Assembly: GCF_050003625.1 (NCBI RefSeq)
Contig: NC_134398.1
Location: 81,748,003 to 81,812,002, forward strand
Reading direction: 5' to 3'
DNA from: Haematobia irritans
Taxonomy: Eukaryota > Arthropoda > Insecta > Diptera > Muscidae
DNA length: 64,000 bases
The notes under the pieces: generated by a model
The model's input: only the letters and a program-made list of their open reading frames with translations
What the model was told of the DNA's origin: nothing
Databases searched by the model: none
Made by a program: the position numbers and the translations under genes
Shown here: in pieces, positions 44,640-54,064 of the stretch
How the letters are laid out: every line of letters starts with the position of its first letter
How positions within the stretch are numbered: the first letter of the stretch is position 1

Positions 44640-45425
44640 ATAGAAAATTTTGTCAAATTTTATTACTATAGAAAGTTTTATCAAAATTTCATTTCTATAG
44701 AAAGTTTTGTCAAAAGTTTATTTCTATACAAATGTTTGTCAAAATTTTATTTCCATAGAAAATTTTGTCAAAATTTTATTTCTATAGAAAATTTTGTAAT
44801 CTACCAAAACTTTATTTCCATAGAAAATTTTGTCAAATTTTATTACTATTGAAAGTTTTGTTAAAATTTCATTTCTATAGAAAGTTTTGTCAAAAGTTTA
44901 TTTCTATAGAAATGTTTGTCAAAATTTTATTTCTATAGAAAATTTTGTAATCTACCAAAACTTTATTTCCATAGAAAATTTTGTCAAATTTTATTACTAT
45001 TGAAAGTTTTGTTAAAATTTCATTTCTATAGAAAGTTTTGTCAAAAGTTTATTTCTATAGAAATGTTTGTCAAAATTTTATTTCTATAGAAAATTTTGTA
45101 AAAAATTTATTTCTGTAGAAAATTTTGTACACATTTTATTTCTATACAAAATTTTGTCAAAATTTCATTTCTATACAAAATGTTGTCAACATTTTATTTC
45201 TATAGAAATTTTTGTCAAAATTGTATTGCTGTAGAAAATTTTGTCAACATTTTACTTCCATAGAAAATTTTGTCAACATTTTATTTCTATAGAAAATTTT
45301 GTCAAGTTTTTATTTCTATAGAAAATTTTGTCAAATTTTTATTTCTATAGAAAATTTTGTCAAAATTTTATTTCTATAGAAAATTTTGTCAAGGTTTCAT
45401 TTCTATAGAAAATTTTGTCAAACTA
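44640..45425. repeat. 29-bp tandem array with higher-order copies
   Basis: The unit TTTCTATAGAAAATTTTGTC plus AAAATTTTA repeats about 26 times with a 29-bp step. Blocks starting AATCTACAAAAAC or AATCTACCAAAAC at 44618, 44798 and 44949 show higher-order duplication of several units together. Confidence 0.9.
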
Positions 45426-45661
45426 GATTATATACGTATTTAATCGGCCTTTTTTTGTTTAATATATACCCCGTATGGGCTAACTTACAATTTAGAAGAC
45501 AGTGTTAAAAAGTTTTACGATACCTTGCCATCGGCAAGTGTTATCGCAACCCAAGTAATTCGATTGTGGATGACAGCCTTTAGTAGAAGTTCCTACGCAA
45601 TCCATGGTGGAGGGTACATAAGATTCGGCCTGGCCGAACTTACGGCCGTATATACTTGTTT

Positions 45662-46149
45662 AATTTGGCTTTAATTTGTTTTCTTTATGGAACACCAAAT
45701 ATTGTAAAAGCTTATAAAATGTGTAGACAAACTACAGCGCTGTGAATTCACTAGAGATGCCCATACTTTCCTTGGTCTATGGGAAATACATGTAACCAGG
45801 TAAGCGAACGCTTACCGCAGCAAAATCTCATGCACATACACCACACCCTGCTGGTACCACCAAATACACAGCATAAGATTTCTTTTGTTACCTTTGGAGC
45901 AGATGTTCGCAAGCTTCCAGCAAATTTGGTTTTGTGGGCACGAAACCGGGCATAGTGGGAGCCAAACAAAACTATGTTGCTTACACACCGGGAAAATGAC
46001 ACACACTGGAAATTAAATGAATATATAAACAACAATAATAATTATTTCCTCCCAAGCGAAATTTTAGCCAAACAAATATCGTTTCCCATTTGCTTTTCAC
46101 TGTAAGGAAGTTAGTTGGGAAGAAAAATAAATACTAAATCAAAAAAATA
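45662..46149. other. No gene seen; end fragment of MITE M at 45738-45782
   Basis: The phrase GTGAATTCACTAGAGATG ... TTCCTTGGTCTATGG (45738-45782) matches an end of the repeat at 61566-61917. Bases 45800-46010 are GC-richer with no identified frame. Confidence 0.4.
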
Positions 46150-46300
46150 TATTTTCTGGCTAATTGCATCTTCCTTCACATCTTTTTCACTTCTACGAGG
46201 TTTTTTAGTTCTTAGCAAATTTTTCTGTAATACAAACAATATAGAAGAAATTATTCAATTTTATAATTTTTTTTTTTTAATTTTACCTTTCGCCTGGACA
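46150..46300 (-). mobile_element. Body fragment of the second SINE type
   Basis: About 140 bp match 38925-39061 closely (TTTTTCACTTCTACGAGG, TTTTTCTGTAATACAAACA, AGAAGAAATTATTCAATTTT). The match stops at TTTCGCCTGGAC, where the tRNA-like head would begin on the minus strand. Confidence 0.6.
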
Positions 46301-46410
46301 GCTGTTATTGTTATCAATAGGCAACTATCGCTATAGTCATCAAAGCATAGTTTTCGGCGTCCACGAGCTGAAGTAAAGAAACTGTATTTGCCAGAAGCAT
46401 ACGTTTAGCT

Positions 46411-46480
46411 GGCCACCGTGGAGCAATGGTTAGCATGTCCGCCTTGCATACAAAGGGTCATGGGTTCAATCCCTGTTTCG
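46411..46480 (+). mobile_element. SINE head only (tRNA-like)
   Basis: GGCCACCGTGGAGCAATGGT with A box TGGAGCAATGG (46419-46429) and B box GGTTCAATCCC (46463-46473) matches the head of the SINE at 8482. The body that should follow is replaced by an A/T run. Confidence 0.7.
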
Positions 46481-46489
46481 AAAGAAATT

Positions 46490-48271
46490 TGTATCAAAAA
46501 AATTTTTTTTTTGCTGATAAAGTTTGAAATTTTCGAAGAAACTCAAAAATCTCTAATAAAAGAATCTCGATACACATTTTTGTTTGCGCGTAATTTCCGT
46601 ATTATCTGGCTAGACCCAATAATTTTGTGATTGAAACCAAAAATTTGGTATTTATAAATACGCGCACTTGTACTTTCCACTGTCATTTGTGCAATCAAAC
46701 TTACCCGTCTTTCAAATTTTTATTAGCATATCAGTAAAACTTTATATTTTTATTGTTATTAAAATTATGTTTTGTTTTTATTAAAAATCCGAACTTAAAA
46801 ATAAATAATATATACAATTAACGAATAAATTCTTAACATTTACTAATCTAAAAATAAAAATCGAAATGGTAATATAAAATGATAGAAGACATGAACCAAA
46901 TAAACTGAAATGCTAAAATTGATCTCAAGAACTCAATCGAATTCAATTCATTTGGAGTCACAGCAGAAATAGTTGCTACTTCAAACGCTGCGGTTGTACA
47001 TTTAGAACGTCCGGAACGTATCAACGTCAGATCGTTATGGAAATTTTACATTTACATACAATTACAACTAATATTTACAAAGGTCACATGGATTTTTCTT
47101 TTCGTTTAGTTTTTTTGTTTTGTCTGCCTACTCTAGTTTCTCCTTAACTTACGAAGTACATAATTTGCCTTACTTATAGGTCCTTTACGTATTTATAAAT
47201 AAGTCGATTCACCTGCAAGGACACGTACAAAAAGAACGAGCAATTAAGAAAATAAATTTCAATAAAATAACACAAGGCAAACTTAATGCCCTCCTTCAAT
47301 CACATATTGTTATAATGAGGTTAGTATACGAGAGTTGAGAAGATGAATCAAATGAACATGGACAAGTTAGTTACACCCCGTTAAAATACCTCCATCACCA
47401 TTTACCAGAGATGCACTATTACATGACTGTATATGCAATTTAAAATTAATGTTAGTATAGGCCGGTACTAAGTTCGTACTTCACAGGTGATAATCCGGCA
47501 TTTTACCATGTCGTTATAAAAGAAAAGAACTTCTTTAATTGATGCTTTGTACCATTCTCCCAACCAATGTGAGGTTCTGCATAGAAAGTTGGTATTGTAT
47601 TTTGCACGTCCAGTTTTGATTTCCACTTATGAAACATTAACTTAGTACCGGTCATATTTTAATAACGCTAAATAGTTTATTATTACTATTATATCAAAGA
47701 GAACACATAAATTTATAACAGAGCATTACCTAGAATATTTTGAAATTTTATCTTATGTAGTATTAGGAAGAAAATTGACGTATCACATCATATCTATGTA
47801 TGACATTAATCATTATAAACTTATAATCCGAGTACTGTGGAACTTCAGATTTAGGCCATAATTGTCAACACGCAGACAGAGCGACGTAGATCTATCACTC
47901 TTTTACGCCAATGCTTCAAGAAATACTTTTTTTAAAGAACTCCTAAATGCTTTGATTTTCACAAATAAATTAAGATCAATCCACCCAATCAAAGCGGAAG
48001 GTGACATTTATGTTATTTGAAGTAGATAACTAGATTTATATCCGGCAGAGTTTTCATTTGTGACTTTGCAACAACCAGTTTTGTTCCACAGAAGAGTGAC
48101 ATTGGGTGGAAAAAGAGTATACAGTGCACTCGCGGTAACGTGAACACCGCCTAACGTGAACAACGCATAACGTGAAAAAACTAGAAACAAAAAATGGTGA
48201 AAAGCTTGCATTCACAGTTTGCCAAGCCAACGCATTTTTAGCAAAGATAATTGAGTATAACAAGATTAAGC
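46490..48271. other. No gene seen
   Basis: AT-rich DNA. Near 48118-48178 a short series of AACGTGAACACCGCCT-like units in tandem, starting CAGTGCACTCGCGGTAACG, resembles a pogo/Tigger-type terminus, but no partner end was found. Confidence 0.4.
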
Positions 48272-49331
48272 ATTGTGCTCTTATAAAGAGAAAACAAATG
48301 TCAAGGTGTAGAGGGCTATGAGAAAAAAATTGTTTTATTTGTCATTTTTTTCCAAAGCAGCTCTGTCCAGGAATAAATTCAAAACGGCAATATTCACATA
48401 AAACCATAATGAATATTCGCTTTAAAATACACATACGTTTTATTTTAATTTTCTACAATCGTTTTGGTATTGCTTTTTGGGTTTTTATTCAGAAATTTAT
48501 GAAAAACACAAATGTTACGATATTTTCCGACGCAAACGGCAGTACATTTGAGAGACACGTCGACGCAAACTTTATGATATTTTGTTGGCAGAGTCCTCTG
48601 GTGCTTCAGTTTTGCTATGACAAGACTGCATCTTCTTCTCAATTATCTTTGTTTTTAGTGAGCGCCAGTGATGCCACACGCAGAGAAGGAATATGATCAC
48701 CTGAAACATGTTTCAAGAGCAAAATGTTGTTTTTGTATGGTGACCATGTAATATGGTTTTCGCTACCATGTTATTTTCTCGGAAATCATGTATCTGATTT
48801 CGGCAAGCAGGTTATATTTGACGATAAAATAACATTTTAGTGACAAACATGTTACATGGTCACCATACAAAAATAACACTTTGCTCTTGAAACATGTTTC
48901 AGGTGATCATATTCCTTCTCTGCGTGTGGCATCACTGGCGCTCACTAAAAACAAAGATAATTGAGAAGAAGATGCAGTCTTGTCATAGCAAAACTGAAGC
49001 ACCAGAGAACTCTGCCAACAAAATATCATAAAGTTTGCGTCGACGTGTCTCTCAAATGTACTGCCGTTTGCGTCGGAAAATATCGTAACATTTGTGTTTT
49101 TCATAAATTTCTGAATAAAAACCCAAAAAGCAATACCAAAACGATTGTAGAAAATTAAAATAAAACGTATGTGTATTTTAAAGCGAATATTCATTATGGT
49201 TTTATGTGAATATTGCCGTTTTGAATTTATTCCTGGGCAGAGCTGCTTTGGAAAAAATTGACAAATAAAACAATTTTTTTCTCATAGCCCTCTACACCTT
49301 GACATTTGTTTTCTCTTTATAAGAGCACAAT
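48272..49331. repeat. Long inverted duplication (403-bp arms) centred on a MITE
   Basis: The left arm (48272-48674) and right arm (48929-49331) are inverted copies. They differ at about three positions by eye. Between them lies one intact family A MITE. The arm boundary is exact: ATTGTGCTC on the left and GAGCACAAT on the right. The two 95-codon frames at 48409-48696 (+) and 48907-49194 (-) are the same arm sequence read twice and are not genes. Confidence 0.93.
48675..48928. mobile_element. MITE family A at the centre of the inverted duplication
   Basis: It reads CACACGCAGAGAAGGAATAT ... ATATTCCTTCTCTGCGTGTG, with the same asymmetric centre as the copy at 15922. Its midpoint coincides with the midpoint of the large palindrome (48801.5). 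Confidence 0.9.
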
Positions 49332-49350
49332 GTAAAACATGTAAAGATAA

Positions 49351-49604
49351 CCACACGCAGAGAAGGAATATGATCACCTCAAACATGTTTCAAGAGCAAA
49401 GTGTTATTTTTGTATGGTGACCATGTAACATGTTTGTCACTAAAATGTTATTTTATCGTCGAATATAACCTGCTTGCCGAAATCAGATACATGATTTCCG
49501 AGAAAATAACATGGTTGCGAAAACCATGTTACATGGTCACCACCCAAAAATAACATTTTGTTCTTAAAACATGTTTGAGGTGATCATATTCCTTCTCTGG
49601 GTGC
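49351..49604. mobile_element. MITE family A, second copy, inverted orientation
   Basis: Full-length copy whose asymmetric centre is in the opposite orientation to the one at 48675. It lies 19 bases from the large palindrome. Its left flank (CATGTAAAGATAACC) matches, inverted, the family B flank of the copy at 15922, so it carries a scrap of family B sequence with it. Confidence 0.88.
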
Positions 49605-50100
49605 ATGCGTAGGGAAAAATCTGTAGAGGAAAAAGGACAGGTTTTTCATTTTTTCTACAAATGTAGGGAATTTTTCTAATTTTCAGATTTTACAATTTTT
49701 TGCAACAAGAAGAGTACTTTTGCTTACTGTTTAAAATATTATAAGATCCAAAATAGATGGTACGTAATTCACCGTCAACGATGTTATTCTAATGATATTA
49801 TTTAGAAAAGGTCAGCGGTATCGTTAAAAATTTTTTTGCACTGGTTTTTAATAACATGAAATAGATTTACTTTTGCAGGAATGAACGGTTCCATTTAGGT
49901 ACATAAACAGGTGATGGCTTCCCCAATTTGGTGCTTCCCAATAATTTCTAATACAAAGATCACTTCAGCAGTGCATTTGCGGTTCGCTTATATAAATGTA
50001 GAATATTTATTCCGGAATATCTTTAAATAACTGTTTTACGCTGTTTAACATACCCATGGGCAAATTACATTCATAAGAGTTTTTAATTAAAAAAAAAAGC

Positions 50101-50319
50101 ATGTCATCTACAAAAACCATTCCAGCAAAATGTAGAAGACAACCTTTTTGTGCGAATTGGCTCACTGTTGAATTAAAGGATTGGCTAGAAAATGACGATT
50201 TTAAATGTCAGCGTATTGCTTGTGGAAAATTCGTAAATTGTGGAAAATCTGACCTGAAGAAACACGCGGCCTTTAAAGTTCACAAGAAATATGTTCGTAG
50301 TGTTAAAAATGAGCAATGA
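50101..50319 (+). pseudogene. Fragment resembling a BED-type zinc finger
   Basis: A 72-residue frame whose middle reads LTVELKDWLENDDFKCQRIA, followed by CGKFVNCGKSDLKKHAAF and KVHKKYV. The spacing of WL, Cys residues, KKH and H resembles the BED/hAT zinc-finger N-terminus of transposases, though the Cys pair is not textbook (CQRIAC). No catalytic domain follows. I regard it as a remnant; it could also be a small domesticated frame. Confidence 0.4.
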
Positions 50320-50436
50320 TGTTGCAAAGTTTGAAATCCGACTAAGAATGTCAGTATTAATATTATTGTACATTTGGTCCCTTTATTGAGAGATATAGTC
50401 CCTTACTATTAATTTTAAAGAAATATTTGTTATTCA

Positions 50437-50730
50437 CACAAAAAACTTCACGAAAATTTTTCCAATTAAAATTTTAATTGAGTTTTAAAAAATATTCAAT
50501 TAAAAATTTAATTGATTCAACAAATTTTTTAATTGAAACAAAAATCAATCACAAAAATAATAGTATCAATTAATTTTTTAATTGGATCAATTAACTTTTT
50601 AATTGACCTTCAATTAATTTTTTAATTGATACTATCATTTCTGTGATTGAAGACATTTCAATTAAAAATTAATTGGATCAATTAATTTCGTGATTGAATC
50701 AGAAAAAATTTTTTTTGTGTGTTTTCTTGC
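50437..50730. mobile_element. MITE family E
   Basis: The ends are CACACAAAAAACTTCACG and TTTTTTTTGTGTGT. The interior is a chain of AATT-centred palindromes (CAATTAATTTTTTAATTGAT and similar). It closely matches 55294-55586. Confidence 0.85.
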
Positions 50731-50845
50731 CTTGTTTGTTTGAATTTAGTCAATTTTTTTACCGTAGCGAAAAATTTAGGGAAAAAATTTTTGGCCGTTG
50801 GGAAAAATAGGGAATTTTTAGGAGCCGCGTAGGGAATTTTCAAAA

Positions 50846-51053
50846 AACTTCCTCATCATCATCACTGGTGAGCGCAATTTGCACCTCGTTGACAATTTGG
50901 TAATGCACAATTTTATAAGAAGGATATGGTGCTGATAGTCATTAAGAATTATCGAAAAACATTTCCCTTTATAATTAAGCAAATATCCGATCATCCGATT
51001 TCAAAAAAAAAAAATCCTTGAATACTATTTTCTTTGATTCATATCAGAACATC
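50846..51053. other. No gene seen
   Basis: Short AT-rich spacer between the TAGGG-phrase region and the mini-me-like copy. Confidence 0.4.
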
Positions 51054-51170
51054 ATTACACCCTACGCCACACTGTGGAACAGGGTATTATAAGTTAGTGC
51101 ATATGTTTGCAACACCCAGAAGGATACGAGATAGACATATAGTATCTATCTTCCTCCCTATATGAACTTA

Positions 51171-52453
51171 CGAGGGCGGTTCGGAAACTTCTTAGCCTAT
51201 CAATGAAAGAGAATAGTTAGTTTTTCAAAAATAGTTTTATTTTTCAATATAATCTCCTGAAACTTCAATGCACTTAGTCCAACGCTTTTCTAGCAATTCT
51301 ATCCCTTGATTAAAATAGATTTCCTCAAGGTCTTCAAAATAGCGGTTTATAACTGTAATTGCATCTTCATTTGAGGTAAAACACTTGCCAGCAAGGAATT
51401 TTTTTAGATTTGGGAACAAGTAAAAGTCAATGGGAGCTAAATCAGGAGAATAAGGGTGGTGGTCAAGCAACTCGTACTTTAATTCGTTGATTTTAGCCAT
51501 TGTTAAAATACTCTTGTGCGCTGGTGCGTTGTCTTGATGAAAAATTATTTTTTGTGTTGTAAGCCAGGACGTTTTTCTCGAAATTGTACATTTAATTGAT
51601 CCAAAAGGTTGCAATAGTACTCTGAATTTATTGTTTTACCCTTTTGCAGATAGTCAATCAATAAAATAGCTTTGAAGTCCCAAAAAACCGTTGCCATAAC
51701 CTTACCAGCCGATTGAGTTGTTTTTGCCTTCTTTGGGACACTTCCTCCAGCTTCAGTCCATTGTCTGGATTGTTATTTTGTCTCTGGAGTATAGTGGTGG
51801 ATCCATGTCTCATCAACAGTTATGAAACGACGCTTAAAATCCATTTTATTTCGCTTAAAACAATCCAAACAAGCTTGAGAAATGTTCATTCTTATGCGTT
51901 TTTGATCGACTGTTAACAAATGCGGCACCCATCTTGTAGAAAGCTTTTTCATATATAGTTCTTCATGCAAAATTAAATGGACTCGATCATTTGACATGAC
52001 ATTAGCAATTTCACGCACTTTTATTCGTCGATCATTTAATACCATATGCACTTTGGCTACAATTTCTGTTGTTGTTGCTATTTTTGGACGTCCACTACGT
52101 GGTTCATCTTCAATGCTTGTACGACCACGTTTAAATTCAGCAACCCAATTTTTTACTGTTGCATATGAAGAAGCACTCTCACCTAACACGTTCACCATAT
52201 CATTATGAATTTCTTTTTCCGATAAACCTTTTTATGCAAATATTTAATGACAGCACGCATTTCTAATTTTTCCATTGTAAAAAATTGCGGACGCGTCTTT
52301 TTTGAACACCTGTTTCTATATGAAGGAGTTGCCAGATCGAAACAAAGTTTAACATGTGTTCATAACAGAGATGGAAGTTTCCAAAACACTTAACTTTTTT
52401 CTGTTTATACCGCGCTTTATGTGCTAGGCTAAGAAGTTTCCGAACTGCCCTCG
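51171..52453 (-). mobile_element. Mariner element, irritans-like (DD34D)
   Basis: Inverted ends of about 28 bp begin CGAGGGCGGTTCGGAAACTT and are flanked by TA at 51169-51170 and 52454-52455. The length (1283 bp) is typical of mariner. The transposase on the minus strand is broken. Confidence 0.93.
51237..52275 (-). pseudogene. Mariner transposase (irritans-like), three lesions
   Basis: On the minus strand the start MEKLEMRAVIKYLHKK is at 52275. A lost G near 52233 shifts the frame. It resumes in 52198-51773 (NWVAEFKRGRTSIEDEPRSG, the mariner linker; TVDETWIHHYTPE, first Asp). A TAA then replaces a sense codon at about 51772. A lost A in an A run near 51548 shifts the frame again. The last block (51614-51237) holds HQDNAPAHKSILTMAKI and YSPDLAPIDFYLF, with 34 residues between the Asp residues (DD34D). 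Nonfunctional, but otherwise well preserved. Confidence 0.92.
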
Positions 52454-53090
52454 TATATGGCCCCAGAAGCCAGAAGTTTGCCCTGATTAACGTTCTCGAT
52501 ATACATGCCAATTTTTTGTAGAAATCGGTTCAGATTTAGATATAGCTCCCATATATATCTTTCGTCCGATTTGCACTCATATGACCCCAGAGGTCAAATT
52601 TGTAATCCGATTTAATTGAAATTTTGCGCAGGGAGTAGAATTAATATTACAGCTATGCATGCTGTATATCAGATTTAGATATAGCTCCCATATATATGTG
52701 TTTCTGATTTCGCCAAAATTGGCCAAAATACCCAAATTTTCCTTGTAAAAATGTCACTGGTAAGTCGAAAACTTGTAAAAATAACTCCAATTTTTCTATA
52801 CTTTTAATAGTACATACTATCGACCGATAAATCATAAATACACTTTTGCAAAGTTGCCTAAAAATTGCTTCAACATTGCTTCCACCCCAGGGCGTTAGGC
52901 GACTTAAAATATAAGTCTACAGAAGTCTAACAAACTTTGTCCATAAACTTTTTATATAGCACCCAACACATTTGATGGATTTGATAGGGTATCGAAAATG
53001 TGGATCTAGAAAGTGCTGCAGGGCCCCACCCGTCTTTAGACTTTCCTTACTTGTTTTTGTTCTTTTGAACAGCCTCTTCATAAACATTAA

Positions 53091-53636
53091 TTGTGTTCCT
53101 TTACTCGTAGTAAAAAGTAGTAAAAGTTAAAAATCCTCTCGGAGTTCAAAATTGGTTTAAGTACATTTAACTAAATAATAGTAATGATGTCAAATAAAAA
53201 GCAAAAGAAGTATAGTGATTTTAATTAATACTTTTTTCAAAAATGGAAGCAGGTAAATTAAATACTTTTATTTCGCAATTATTTGGACAAATGGCAACGT
53301 TTTTGCAGGAAACTTTGAAAAACTATTGCGTTGGAAAGGGAGATTGGGTTTCCTCAATATTTCACGGAAAGCATATGTGGTTCGAAGCTCCAACAAAACT
53401 GTGGCTGGCGAAGCTAGTTCCAAAAAAGTTATTTGGAGAAGTTTTAAATAGTTTATAAAGTAAACAATTATCTACCTTTACTAGGAAGAACTCAACTGCA
53501 CTTCGAGCAAAAAATTGAAAAAGAGATGCATTTTGACAATCTCTTAAAATTGTTTACTACTTTTGGGGCTTTTTTTGGGGTTGAGGAACGGTTTCTAGTA
53601 AAAACTAGTAAAAGTAGCTGGTAAAGGAACACAACT
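53091..53636. mobile_element. Small element with GTGTTCCTTTAC termini
   Basis: The ends TTGTGTTCCTTTACTCG (53091) and AGCTGGTAAAGGAACACAA (53636) are inverted, and both are followed inward by repeated AGTAAAA phrases (AAAAGTAGTAAAAG, AAACTAGTAAAAGTAG). It encloses one 71-codon frame. No target duplication was established. Confidence 0.65.
53243..53458 (+). CDS. Hypothetical 71-residue frame inside the small element
   Basis: It starts MEAGKLNTFISQLFGQMATF and ends VPKKLFGEVLNSL. It contains no domain I recognise, signal peptide or membrane segment. It is the only sizeable frame in the element and uses slightly less AT-rich codons than the flanks. It could be a remnant of a captured exon or a transposase piece; it may equally be chance. 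Confidence 0.25.
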   Translation: MEAGKLNTFISQLFGQMATFLQETLKNYCVGKGDWVSSIFHGKHMWFEAPTKLWLAKLVPKKLFGEVLNSL

Positions 53637-53765
53637 ATTATTATTTTTTGTTGAGCATTATGTTATTGGTCCGAACATTATAGTGGATTATCGATCACCG
53701 CGAAAATATGCCTAATGATGCTATGTTGTTCTTCAACTGTGACACGACGTTTATGAAGCAAACTT

Positions 53766-53830
53766 ATCACAATGGACTGAATAGTCTATGTGAGCCTGAA
53801 ACATAATCGGGCTGCCACTTTAACCTAACC
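53766..53830 (+). mobile_element. Very short LINE/SINE 3' tail insertion with 14-bp duplication
   Basis: Only 65 bases were inserted: ATCACAATGGACTGAATAGT ... GGGCTGCCACTTTAACCTAACC. They are bounded by the perfect duplication TATGAAGCAAACTT at 53752-53765 and 53831-53844. This is an extreme 5'-truncated copy of the LINE (or SINE) tail. Confidence 0.9.
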
Positions 53831-53844
53831 TATGAAGCAAACTT

Positions 53845-54064
53845 TTTCTTTGTTTTGGAATAAATCCTTAAGGTACTTACCTTGAAATCAGTGTTTTTTT
53901 TTTTTTTGAAAAAAACGAAACAAGGTGTGGACAATTTGCAGCATCTTTGAAGACATAAATTAGTCTTGTTTTTAGGATTTAAAAGCTTTCAGCATTTTTA
54001 TTCTTTTTCAGTTAAAAATCTTTTAATCGGAGAAAATTCTGTTTTTAAAGATTTATTTTTGGTT
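53845..54064. other. No gene seen
   Basis: AT-rich spacer. It ends with GATTTATTTTTGGTT (54050-54064), which is repeated directly at 55270-55284 and may be the target duplication of the next element. Confidence 0.4.

Larger units (their letters stand above)
43187..45661 (-). mobile_element. Mini-me/DINE-1-like element with two tandem arrays
   Basis: One end reads TTTTTACACCCTCCACCATAGG. The other reads ATGGTGGAGGGTACATAAGA then TTCGGCCTGGCCGAACTTAC and TATATACTTGTTT. The 5'-most part has a TA run, a core TTCTGAGTCGATCTAAGCAT and a (GTCY)n microsatellite (43323-43372). That is the signature arrangement of dipteran mini-me elements. The middle is two tandem arrays. There is no transposase; movement would depend on other proteins. 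The strand given is arbitrary. Confidence 0.7.
49605..50845. mobile_element. Region with TAGGGAAAAA phrases, possible hAT-like remnant
   Basis: GCGTAGGGAAAAATCTGTAG near 49608 and CGCGTAGGGAATTTTC near 50827 bracket AT-rich DNA. Inside are a short zinc-finger-like frame and a MITE E copy. The end phrases are direct rather than clearly inverted, so the boundaries and class are uncertain. Confidence 0.3.
51054..53054 (-). mobile_element. Mini-me/DINE-1-like element of the second type, interrupted by a mariner
   Basis: The left part (ACACCCTACGCCACACTGTG, GGGTATTATAAGTT) matches, inverted, the end at about 58930-58991. The right part (TAGATATAGCTCCCATATAT, ..., AGACTTTCCTTACTTGT) matches, inverted, 57627-58560. 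The mariner at 51171-52453 splits it. The (GTCY)n core seen in the other copy has been lost here. Confidence 0.75.

Noticed and set aside
43490..45425. Tandem arrays as a CRISPR array
   Set aside because: Repeats are continuous without unique spacers of constant length, no cas genes are present, and the context is eukaryotic.
46411..46480. tRNA gene at the A-box/B-box sequence
   Set aside because: The boxes are present, but no cloverleaf stems close and the same sequence heads the SINE at 8482, so it is a SINE promoter.
48118..48178. pogo/Tigger-like terminus
   Set aside because: CAGTGCACTCGCGG and the following AACGTGAAC units are suggestive, but no second end and no transposase were found nearby.
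48409..49194. Two 95-codon frames with nearly the same protein on opposite strands
   Set aside because: They are the two arms of one inverted duplication. The composition is AT-driven with no recognisable domain, and the frames run into the MITE.
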